Source of the DNA: JBDKVA01 sp039679375
GTDB lineage: Bacteria; Bacillota; Clostridia; Acetivibrionales; DTU013
NCBI GenBank assembly: GCA_039679375.1
Contig: JBDKVA010000032.1
Location: forward strand, 1 to 34,975
Direction: 5' to 3'
DNA: 34,975 nucleotides
The stretch's first letter is position 1. Each line of letters begins with the position of its first letter. This document shows, one piece after another, positions 15,327 to 23,200 of this stretch. The translations under genes were made by a program, and so were the position numbers. The notes under the pieces were generated by a model. That model worked only from the letters and a program-made list of their open reading frames with translations. It did no database searches and had not been told where the DNA came from.

Positions 15327-16517
15327 ATGCCAACACCGGAATTTGAACCATATTCGCCGGGCATGTATGACGATACCGAAAAGAAAATAAAAGGGCTGAT
15401 GAATGCTTATGTTGATACGACTCAATATTTGGGACATTTACTTTCTTTTTTAGACAGTGACAATGTTAAGAAGCTGAACACAAATAAAACATCAATCAGA
15501 AGCAATAACGGTGAAACAGAAATTGATGGTCCTTTACTGATAATGAAGGATAAGCAGGAAACGCCTGTTATAAGGCTGAAAATGGGATATGATATTGACA
15601 GCCTTGATTTTGTGTATCAGCTTATGAACGCTGTTGGAGATGTTACGGTAAACATTGATTCAGGCGGGAACCTGACAGTAGAACGTGGTACATTTAAAGG
15701 CAGTATCACTATTGGAACGAACAATAATGTATTCAAAGCAGATGGCGCTACGGGTATATGGCTAGGACATACTGATTTCGCAAGCGCTCCGTTTAAGGTT
15801 GGGTTGGATGGTGCAGCTACGGCAACAAACTTGGCTATTACAGGCGGTAGCATTAGCGTTGACACCGATTTGCTGGTTGGAAACAATATTTTTTTAGGTG
15901 ATATGGCAGACACCAGTAAGAATATTTATTTTTTCAATGATGGCATTAGCGAAGTAGCTTATATTGGCTTTGATGCTGACAGCCTTATGCAATTGCATAA
16001 CACAAGTGGAAGTATAGAGTTACTTACGCCATATAATATTGAACTTGATAGCGCAAATCAAGTATCTATTCACGCTCCGCAGTTAATTATACAAGGCAAT
16101 AGTGGCGGTTTAATGCAACTAACTAAAAGTGGTTCGGAAAATATGTACTTCTATCATGGCGGCGGTGGACATCTATGGTTAGCTCATGGAGGAAGTGGAG
16201 ATTTATGGCTTTTGCAGGACGGCACGGGTGTTTTAAAAATTGAAGCAAAAAATAATATGTCAATAGAGTCGATAAACGGGGTTGTTTATGCCGAAGGGAA
16301 ATGGAGGTATAGCACTAAGCCTTATTATGGGGATGATACGGCATTAAATACTTTTACAACGTTAAGCGATGTACAAAATGAATTGAACGGGTACGCAACA
16401 GAATCATGGGTTACTTCTAATTTTCAAACAACAATATCCGGGGCCAGTGGTTCATTTACAACGGCAGATGGGAAAACTGTAACCGTATCAAATGGGATAG
16501 TAACAAGCATAGTATAG
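15327..16517 (+). CDS. Tail fibre / receptor-binding-type protein
   Basis: 396 residues; ATGGAGG lies well placed before ATG 15327. The N-terminus is Pro/Glu-rich with a helix (PTPEFEPYSPGMYDDTEKKIKGLMNAYVD). The middle is beta-strand-rich with turns every 10-15 residues, including a small repeat around residues 275-300 (HLWLAHGGSG, DLWLLQDGTG). The C-terminus GSFTTADGKTVTVSNGIVTSIV is a tail I recall at the end of many Bacillota phage and prophage tail proteins. It follows the tailspike and ends in a terminator, so it is the last gene of the tail unit. Receptor binding is inferred from position and composition. Confidence 0.65.
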   Translation: MPTPEFEPYSPGMYDDTEKKIKGLMNAYVDTTQYLGHLLSFLDSDNVKKLNTNKTSIRSNNGETEIDGPLLIMKDKQETPVIRLKMGYDIDSLDFVYQLMNAVGDVTVNIDSGGNLTVERGTFKGSITIGTNNNVFKADGATGIWLGHTDFASAPFKVGLDGAATATNLAITGGSISVDTDLLVGNNIFLGDMADTSKNIYFFNDGISEVAYIGFDADSLMQLHNTSGSIELLTPYNIELDSANQVSIHAPQLIIQGNSGGLMQLTKSGSENMYFYHGGGGHLWLAHGGSGDLWLLQDGTGVLKIEAKNNMSIESINGVVYAEGKWRYSTKPYYGDDTALNTFTTLSDVQNELNGYATESWVTSNFQTTISGASGSFTTADGKTVTVSNGIVTSIV

Positions 16518-16546
16518 CGGAGGGATCACTTCCGCTATACATTTTC
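16512..16546. terminator. Long-stem terminator between convergent genes
   Basis: GTATAGCGGA (16512-16521) and TCCGCTATAC (16531-16540) form a perfect 10-bp stem, followed on the plus strand by ATTTTC. It includes the tail-fibre stop codon and the last codons of the leftward stalk-domain gene. It would best terminate rightward transcription; leftward there is no U-tract. Confidence 0.75.
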
Positions 16547-17197
16547 GTTAATAGTTTCTATTAGCCGAGTAATATTTGTGTATACTCCATGATTTGCGCG
16601 TATTGCGTGTTCGATGTTATTACTGTCATATGGGACATTAGTATTCCCATTTGTTATAGACATATTATCATTAAGTAATCCGTCATCATCGAAATTTAGT
16701 TTGGTGGTTATTCTATAACCTACATTGCTAATTACAAATTCATTCATATAAATACAATAATTGTAACTTATACACCAGTCACTGAAACCGTTATATTCAT
16801 ACCAAACCCATTCCATGCCTTCACTTAATATTTCGGTTGGTTTAGATTCTAAATGATCGGTGGTGGCTTGATTGATGGCTGAACTTACTGTTTTACTTGT
16901 AATATCCTCTCCTGTGCTTGTGGCAGTAGCCGAAGCCTTCGTATTTATCTCGATTGTATCAGTGCTGCCTATATAATTAAAATCAGTTCCTACTGTGCTG
17001 CATATTTTCTTGAACAGAGCCGCTGGAATGTAATTATATCCTGGTTCAAGATATAACACGGGTAACGCTTGATCTTTCATTTCAACGCCATCTAAAACTA
17101 ATTTTGTTGTAGATGGTACAAGCGTATATGCTCCTGCTCCTATGGCGGTAAATAATAGGGCTGCACATAGAAAGCCTAATATAAATCCTTTTTTCAT
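16535..17197 (-). CDS. Secreted stalk-domain (copper amine oxidase N-like) protein
   Basis: 220 residues. Residues 1-24 are a clear signal peptide (MKKGFILGFLCAALLFTAIGAGAYT). Residues about 30-87 (TKLVLDGVEMKDQALPVLYLEPGYNYIPAALFKKICSTVG through YIGSTDTIEIN) match the stalk/copper-amine-oxidase-N repeat common in clostridial surface proteins. The rest is a Tyr/Asn-rich beta region with four Cys in the protein. It is transcribed leftward, against the surrounding phage genes. A perfect-consensus sigma-A promoter lies 33 bp upstream, and AAAGGTGG precedes the ATG. This is the classic layout of a lysogenic-conversion gene expressed from the dormant prophage. Function on the cell surface is unknown. 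Confidence 0.75.
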   Translation of the reverse strand: MKKGFILGFLCAALLFTAIGAGAYTLVPSTTKLVLDGVEMKDQALPVLYLEPGYNYIPAALFKKICSTVGTDFNYIGSTDTIEINTKASATATSTGEDITSKTVSSAINQATTDHLESKPTEILSEGMEWVWYEYNGFSDWCISYNYCIYMNEFVISNVGYRITTKLNFDDDGLLNDNMSITNGNTNVPYDSNNIEHAIRANHGVYTNITRLIETINENV

Positions 17198-17229
17198 GGT
17201 ATAAAACCACCTTTCATAATTTCAATTTC

Positions 17230-17258
17230 ATTATATGCCCGTGAACTATTCTTGTCAA
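17230..17258 (-). promoter_or_regulatory. Perfect-consensus sigma-A promoter for stalk-domain gene
   Basis: Read leftward: TTGACA (complement of 17253-17258), 17-bp spacer, TATAAT (complement of 17230-17235). Both hexamers match the consensus fully. This predicts strong constitutive transcription in the lysogen. It diverges from candidate promoter L4, 36 bp away. Confidence 0.9.
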
Positions 17259-17293
17259 ATAAAGCCATAAGTATATGGCAATCAAGCGAAGAA

Positions 17294-17319
17294 AGAAGTG
17301 GCAAAATGTGTGATACGAT
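17294..17319 (+). promoter_or_regulatory. Candidate phage late promoter L4 (before antirepressor)
   Basis: AGAAGTGGC starts at 17294, AAAATGTG follows, and TACGAT fills 17314-17319 behind an extended-10 TGA. Geometry equals the other late-promoter copies. It is most like the 26556 copy: both share AAAATGT-N-TGATA in register. A small GCGG/CCGC hairpin (about 17351-17363) lies between it and the gene. Confidence 0.5.
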
Positions 17320-17378
17320 GGATATAGAGAGTTAAAAGCTCTACTATAAGCGGGCTCACCGCGTAAAGGAGAATGAAC

Positions 17379-18089
17379 ATGAAGAACATCCAGGCCAATC
17401 TAAGAGTATTAGAACAAAGTATTGTACCCGTCTATGAAGGAAAGGAAATTCAAGGAGGTTGCGAAACTGAGCAGCTAATCAACGCAAGAGAACTTTATGA
17501 ATTTATCGAAAGCAAACAAGAATTCTCTAATTGGATTAAAGCCAGACTTAACGAAGTTGATGCAATTGAAAATATTGATTATGCCACGTTTGATTTTTTT
17601 GTCAAGCGTGAAGATAGCAATCTTGGCACAAAAAGGATTGATTATATTCTAAAGATAGACATAGCAAAAGAAATAGCTATGTTAGAAAGAAACGCAAAGG
17701 GTAAGATGGTAAGGCGTTATTTCATTGAAGCCGAAAAGCGATTCCGCGAAGAAAAGTTAACTCGTGCAAGAAGCAAAGCTGAAAGGCGTATTTTTACAGA
17801 CGTTTTAAAAGAAGTCCTTCCCGAAAGTCCAAATAAAAAATGGGCCTATAAATACTTTACTGATTTGGTATACAAAATTGTGACTGGCAAAAACGCTAAA
17901 CAGTTAAGAGAGCTTTACGGATTATCAAAAGATGATAGCGTTCGCGCTTGCTTATCACCGCAGGAAATTAAAGAAGTAATGAATTACGAAAGAATTATTG
18001 AAAGCCTTTTAGAATTCGGACAAGATTACGAAGGAGTAAAAACGATATTATCAAATCCGAATCTTTTAAACCCAGCTAAAGCGGTTTAA
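17379..18089 (+). CDS. AntA/AntB-type antirepressor
   Basis: 236 residues from ATG 17379; AAAGGAG is correctly spaced for it but too close to the ATG at 17373. Residues about 30-120 carry the AntA/AntB pattern: LINARELYEFIESKQEFSNWIKARL, then YATFDFFVKRE, then DYILKIDIAKEIAMLERNAKGKMVRRYFIEAEKRF. The C-terminal part (about 135-230) is helical and resembles the second domain of phage antirepressor/KilA-like proteins. Such proteins bind DNA or repressors and promote lytic growth. It sits alone between the tail and ejection modules, behind its own candidate late-type promoter, which is unusual because antirepressors normally lie in early regions. Autoregulatory or late-shut-off roles are speculation. 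Confidence 0.8.
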   Translation: MKNIQANLRVLEQSIVPVYEGKEIQGGCETEQLINARELYEFIESKQEFSNWIKARLNEVDAIENIDYATFDFFVKREDSNLGTKRIDYILKIDIAKEIAMLERNAKGKMVRRYFIEAEKRFREEKLTRARSKAERRIFTDVLKEVLPESPNKKWAYKYFTDLVYKIVTGKNAKQLRELYGLSKDDSVRACLSPQEIKEVMNYERIIESLLEFGQDYEGVKTILSNPNLLNPAKAV

Positions 18090-18127
18090 TTACAAAGGTT
18101 TAATAGACAATTGAAAATGGTATGAAT

Positions 18128-18405
18128 CCTTCAACAGTTTTGACCGAACTTTGAAGGTTTACAGGTTAAAGCGCAACCTATAACAGGCATAAAGCCTAAA
18201 CACACCATTTCGCCTTTATATTATATGGGAAATGGCTACGTGTCAAGATAGAACAAGCGTTTGCGAATAATCTGTAAACGCTTTTATTGTTGAAGGCACG
18301 GTTACTGGAATAACGTGAAAAAAGAACAGCGTATCAGTGAACAGTAGGTTTGACCACTACCTTATAACTGATGGGAATAATGCCGGAAACGGGACAGCTT
18401 TCAGC
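18128..18405 (+). ncRNA. Candidate structured noncoding RNA region
   Basis: No gene lies in 18090-18618. Within it successive stem-loops can be drawn on the plus strand: CCTTCAA-c-AGTT with AACTTTGAAGG (18128-18157, 11 bp, one bulge); AGGTT/AACCT (18163-18179); AGGC/GCCT (18185-18197); CCATTTC/GAAATGG (18205-18235) flanked by ACAC/GTGT; a terminator-like stem (18255-18287); CACgGTTA/TAACGTG (18297-18317); ATCAGT/ACTGAT (18333-18372) enclosing AGTaGGT/ACCACT; CCG-GAAA-CGG (18383-18392); GCT/AGC (18397-18405). This density exceeds what I see in other gaps of the window. It may be one RNA, or an antirepressor 3' end followed by a second RNA after the internal terminator. Not matched to any family I know. 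Confidence 0.4.
18255..18287 (+). terminator. Intrinsic terminator downstream of antirepressor
   Basis: AAGCGTTT (18255-18262) and AAACGCTT (18276-18283) form a perfect 8-bp stem with a 13-nt loop, followed by TTATTGTT. It likely ends the transcript carrying the antirepressor, or divides the structured region into two RNAs. Confidence 0.7.
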
Positions 18406-18427
18406 GTGGTACAAGTTGGAAAGTGAA

Positions 18428-18521
18428 ATTTCTTTTTGGGGGTTTTCTTTCTTTCTCTTTCCTTTTAGTTTATCTTCTTATGTGTTGTTCTGGTTTCGTT
18501 TTCCTTTCTCTTTCTTTCAGG
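18428..18521 (+). repeat. Strand-biased pyrimidine tract
   Basis: Nearly all bases on the plus strand are T or C, apart from a GGGGG run and a few G/A. Two similar blocks occur: GTTTTC-TTTCTTTCTCTTTCC (about 18442) and GTTTTCCTTTCTCTTTCTTTC (about 18498). It separates the structured region from candidate promoter L5. The short open frame across it (18371-18577) has no ribosome-binding site and is not counted as a gene. Confidence 0.6.
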
Positions 18522-18541
18522 GGTGTACATTAACCACTCAA

Positions 18542-18567
18542 AGACCTCTTATTTTCCATGATAAAAT
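18542..18567 (+). promoter_or_regulatory. Candidate phage late promoter L5 (before ejection genes)
   Basis: AGACCTCTT starts at 18542, TTTTCCATGA follows, TAAAAT fills 18562-18567 (extended-10 TGA). It lies 52 bp before the start of the peptidoglycan-binding virion gene and, with the 10632 copy, defines the element best. Confidence 0.65.
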
Positions 18568-18618
18568 AAAGATATAGAATCAATCCGTTTCAATGGAATT
18601 GTTCAAGGAGGTTCATGT

Positions 18619-20208
18619 ATGGCTTATTATAAGTACGGTTCAAAGGGTGATGATGTAAAAAAGCTGCAACAGGCATTGACCGATGCAGGATATGATACAA
18701 AAGGAACCGATGGAATATTCGGCGCCAATACGCAAGCCGCCGTTAAAGCATATCAGAAGGATAAAGGGCTAACAGTGGATGGAATCGTCGGCCAGCAAAC
18801 ATTAGGCTCACTGTATAAACCGTCTACAAAAATGTCCACCGCTGGTTTACCTGCCGATTATTCTTCATCCGTTGGAACAAATAGGGACTGGTACAATCCT
18901 GACAGCGGACAAACGAGGCAGCAATACGAAAGCGGATTGACAGGCGGAACAATAAAGCCGCCTGCAACAATAAACCCCGTAACGGCGCCAGCAGTTCAAC
19001 CACCCGTACAGGATTTATCCGGTTTGAACAATATAAACTTGAACCCTACTGCAACCTTACCTGAATATAAGAGTCCGTACGAAACGCAAATAACCGAAGC
19101 GCTCAATAAGTTTCTCAGCTATGACCCGAACGCTTCTATCGATGTAACCTCATTGCCTGAATATGCCGGATTGAAACAGCAATATGATAATGCAGGTTTA
19201 TCAAACTTCAATAACCAGATTGGCAGGCTATCAGCTTTGACAGGTGGCAGACCATCAACGGCGGCAGTTGGCACGGCTACGGCTGCACAGAATCAGTATG
19301 CGCAGGATTTCGCAGGAACGGTTATACCTTCTTTAATTAATACTGAAATGAACAGGAGAAGCAATATATATTCTGACCTGGCAGATCAGCTTAAAACGTT
19401 ACAGAACCTTGATACAACAAATTATAATAGGAACAGAGACACAGTATCAGATACTGGCATGTCAAACGGTCGATATACTCAGGCGGGACAGATGAACCAG
19501 AATACTATTCTTGCAAATAAGGCGGCTATAGATGCAGCAGCCCATTACGATGATATACAGGCGTACATAAACACGCTTGACCCGGCCGACCCCGAAAGAC
19601 CATATTTGGAAGCTGAACGCCAAAAAAAGATTGAAACAGAAAAAGCAACAAAGGCCAAAGACGAACAGACTGCATACGAGAGGGCAATTGAGCAGGCGAA
19701 GTTGAAGAATGACACAAGGTTGACCGATGCACAGATAAGCAATTATGCAGCGGATAACGCGAGGCTGGCGGCTGAGAGCGGGAATAAGACCACTGATGTA
19801 ACAAAGATGGGGACACCGGAGCAGTTATATAGTTACTATGAACTTTTGAACGTTTATTCCGGTAACGGACCGAATAAAGTATACGCCAATAACGCATATG
19901 GCGCATATGAAAACCTTATTGCCAATAAAGGGACTTATATTGGAGCGTTAGGGCAGAAGCTATACGACCAAATCACAGCGGACGTACAGAACATGATGAA
20001 GAACGAAAGGACATACAGCGGTGAGTCTGCAAACGTATCAGCATACAACAATATTCTAACAAAAGCATTGAGCGCGAAGAACAATCCAAATGCAGCAGGC
20101 AATCCAGCGCTTGATGCGGCAAATATTATTATCAACAGTAGTTTGCCGGAATCAGAACAATTGCGGTTGCTTGACCAATTGGGTATAGACCTTGAATCCT
20201 TACAGTAA
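18619..20208 (+). CDS. Peptidoglycan-binding internal virion / ejection-type protein
   Basis: 529 residues; CAAGGAGGT lies eight bases before ATG 18619. Residues about 3-68 are a PG_binding_1 domain (YKYGSKGDDVKKLQQALTDAGYD, GTDGIFGANTQAAVKAYQKDKGLTVDGIVG). A Pro/Thr-rich linker follows (about 70-150), then a long helical, Gln/Asn/Ala-rich part (about 160-529) containing MNRRSNIYSDLADQLKTLQ and a Lys/Glu coiled segment around 335-380. No catalytic domain is visible. With the giant gene 12 nt downstream it forms a two-gene unit behind candidate promoter L5. In short-tailed phages, proteins that enter the envelope with the DNA lie here, so a wall-docking ejection protein is the best guess. Confidence 0.65.
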   Translation: MAYYKYGSKGDDVKKLQQALTDAGYDTKGTDGIFGANTQAAVKAYQKDKGLTVDGIVGQQTLGSLYKPSTKMSTAGLPADYSSSVGTNRDWYNPDSGQTRQQYESGLTGGTIKPPATINPVTAPAVQPPVQDLSGLNNINLNPTATLPEYKSPYETQITEALNKFLSYDPNASIDVTSLPEYAGLKQQYDNAGLSNFNNQIGRLSALTGGRPSTAAVGTATAAQNQYAQDFAGTVIPSLINTEMNRRSNIYSDLADQLKTLQNLDTTNYNRNRDTVSDTGMSNGRYTQAGQMNQNTILANKAAIDAAAHYDDIQAYINTLDPADPERPYLEAERQKKIETEKATKAKDEQTAYERAIEQAKLKNDTRLTDAQISNYAADNARLAAESGNKTTDVTKMGTPEQLYSYYELLNVYSGNGPNKVYANNAYGAYENLIANKGTYIGALGQKLYDQITADVQNMMKNERTYSGESANVSAYNNILTKALSAKNNPNAAGNPALDAANIIINSSLPESEQLRLLDQLGIDLESLQ

Positions 20209-20220
20209 AGGAGAATAAAT

Positions 20221-23200
20221 ATGGCGAACACCTTAGAAGCCTTACGAAAATATAAAACAGGGCAATCGAATACAATCAATACTATTGAAAAGTTGAGAGC
20301 GTTCAAGACAGGTAAGCCTATTCAATCGGAGCCGTCACACAAATTAACTGTACAGGAAAAGCGTCTCAATGAAGGTAGTACTCCTTCTTACACCTATGAC
20401 CAAAAAGATGTAGCAGAAAAGGCAAAGCAGGGGCAGAAGAATGTACAGGAATTTTTGTATGAACAGGGCCTAAAGAAACTTGACAATAAATACAAGGGTG
20501 TTAATGCGATTGCCCGTGCCAATTCACCGGAATATCAGGCTGATGTAAAGAACCTTGCAGAATCGGTAGGATATGATACCGCGCCAAAAGAACGCAACAA
20601 AATGTATAATCCTGAGTCAACAAAGAAAACAGTACCCTACTTAGCTGAAAAGGCAAAGATGGGCTTAATGGACTTTGCGTCCGGACTTTCAAACCTTAAT
20701 GAAATAGGCAAAATGAGCGACACGCAAAAGAATCTTTCGCCGGCACAAAGGACACAGGTATTACAGGATAAGGACAAGACTGAATTTGCAAAGGCTGAAT
20801 CTGAAAATGTTAGCCCCGCATTACAAACAGCGGGCGGCGTTGTTCAGGCGACTACTGCCATGATACCAAATATTATGCTGAGTGCAGCTAATCCGACAAT
20901 AGGATTGGCACAGGTTGGCCTATCTGCGGCCGGCAATTCTGCACAGCAAGCAATGAAGGATAACGCTACAAAAGGGCAAGCAATGGCATATGGTGGTTTA
21001 TCCGGAGGAATTGAAGCAGGAACAGAAAAGCTATTTGGTGCATTGCCGTTCATGAAAGGTTTCGGTGATAAGGTTGCGAATAAGCTGATTAGCCCGATAA
21101 AGAATAAGCTAATCAAAGCTGGCGTTAAGTGGGCTATGAACATGGGCGAAGAAGCATTGGAGGAAGGTATTGCCGGAGCATTAGACCCGTTTGCCAAAAG
21201 GCTTACTTATGATAAAGATGCGAAAATGGCTACTCCTGCCGAGATTGGTGAACAGATGCTTATGGGTGCCGCCGTGGCTGGTATATTGGGGATACCTGGT
21301 ACTGTTATGGATGCCACGGGCAAACAGGCACCGACCATACAGGGCATAAAGAATGTTGCCGACGATAGCATAACTTTCACTATGGCAGACGGGTCCACAC
21401 TTGAACTGAATCCGTCTGAAATGGACAAGGGCGATTTGAAGGTACTAGATGAATCATTAAACAATGCTGAACTCTCTGAGCCTATGCAGAAGATGAAGGA
21501 TGTTATTGACAGCGAGCTGGGCAAGTCTGTCGATGAGACAGAAGCAGAATTGCAGGATGCTATAACCACACCCCGATCGCAAGAGGAAATAGACAAGACA
21601 ATAAACGAACTGCGGGATATTGAACAAGCAAAAGCTGCACAGGACGCTAACGTACAGCAGCCTACACAGCCCGTACAGCCCAAAATAAACGCAGAGAGTA
21701 TAAGCACACCTGTTAAAGTAGAAGCGCCCGCTACGCCTTCACAGAAAGTTTCGCTTGACCAATACGGAGAGGTTGAAGTAATAAAGGATGATGGCAATAT
21801 AATTACTGTCAAAAATGAATACGGTAAAGAAATTCCTATGATAAAGGAGCGGTTTGATAGGCTAAAGGAAACGGGCTATAAGCCGGTCGAAGGCGAACTT
21901 ACGGATGATAGGTTACGTAAAATTTTGGAGGAAGATGAAGCTCGCAAAGAAGAAGTTGCGGCGGCAAGAAAACAGCCTATTAAAGCGGAAGCGAATACCG
22001 AACAGGTAAACGTGCCTACGCCAAACAAAACGACTCAGAATGGCGTACAGGAGGTTAAGGCTACAACAAAATCTGATACCATGAACGCAATACAGGCAGA
22101 AAAACTGCAGGGCCTAAAAAAAAGAATAGCATCGCGGAATGGTACTTTCAAGGAAGTCCGTATGAACGATAAGGGCGAACTTGTTGTATTTTACAATGCG
22201 TTTGGTAAAGATAAGGCGGCTTTTATTGCAATAGACGGAAGGATAGTTTCCGCGTCAATAAATAATCCAGAACGATTCAAGCCAGTTACAGAAATACCTA
22301 CAACCAAAGCCGGTACAACCATGGATGAACGCACGCCGATTAATGTCGGCGATAAAAAAGTTAAAGCCTACATGTTTGAGAATCCGGAAGTAAAAGACCT
22401 GTATCAAGGTGCAGCGAAATATATCCTGAACTTTGAATTTGTTCCGAACGAAAAGGATTATCCCGCCACAGACATAATGAAGCAGTTGAAAGCTGATACG
22501 GGATTGCAGCCTGCGCAGATAAAAGATGCACTGGAACGGCTCATAAATAATCATGGGCAGGAAAACGCGGCCGCTGCAAAAAGAGTTGAGCTTGTTATTG
22601 ATGATATGCTGACGAATGGATTTGATATGTCGGACGGAGTACATATTGACCCGAATGAGGACTATTTAAAGCTGAAATCACAGATTGAGGGTAGAGAGAT
22701 AAAGCCGGTTGAAAAGGTGGATGATAGCGACCTGCTGGATGCGTTTGCAAAGCAGAATGAAAAGAGAGTTGCGAAAGCGTATGAGCCGAACATATCCGAA
22801 ACAGAAAAAACTAAAACGGCGGCTGAACCTGTTACGCCTAAAACGGAGAATGAGAAGGAATTTATTGAACGGTACACAAAAGAGATCCTTCCAAACAATG
22901 TGGATGAATTAAAGAAAGTTATATCCGACCTGGAACAGCAGATTAAAACTGAGAAGGACAAACAGAAACTATTGAGGATAAACCTTCAACTTTTCGCTGC
23001 AAAAGAGAAGCTTCAAGCATTAAGCCAGTTCAGAACCAACACATTGAAGAAAACGGTTAACCTTGCGGATGATGAAATACAGAAGGTTATAGACGAAATT
23101 GACATGATGTACAGCGTAAAAGCACATGAAGAAACCATTCGTAAAGCGCAGGATATGGTTAATTCTGACATGCATGGAACCATAGATAGAATAAAAGATA

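Noticed and set aside
18371..18577. 68-residue Phe-rich frame across the pyrimidine tract
   Set aside because: Composition is dictated by the T/C tract, there is no ribosome-binding site, and it runs through promoter element L5.
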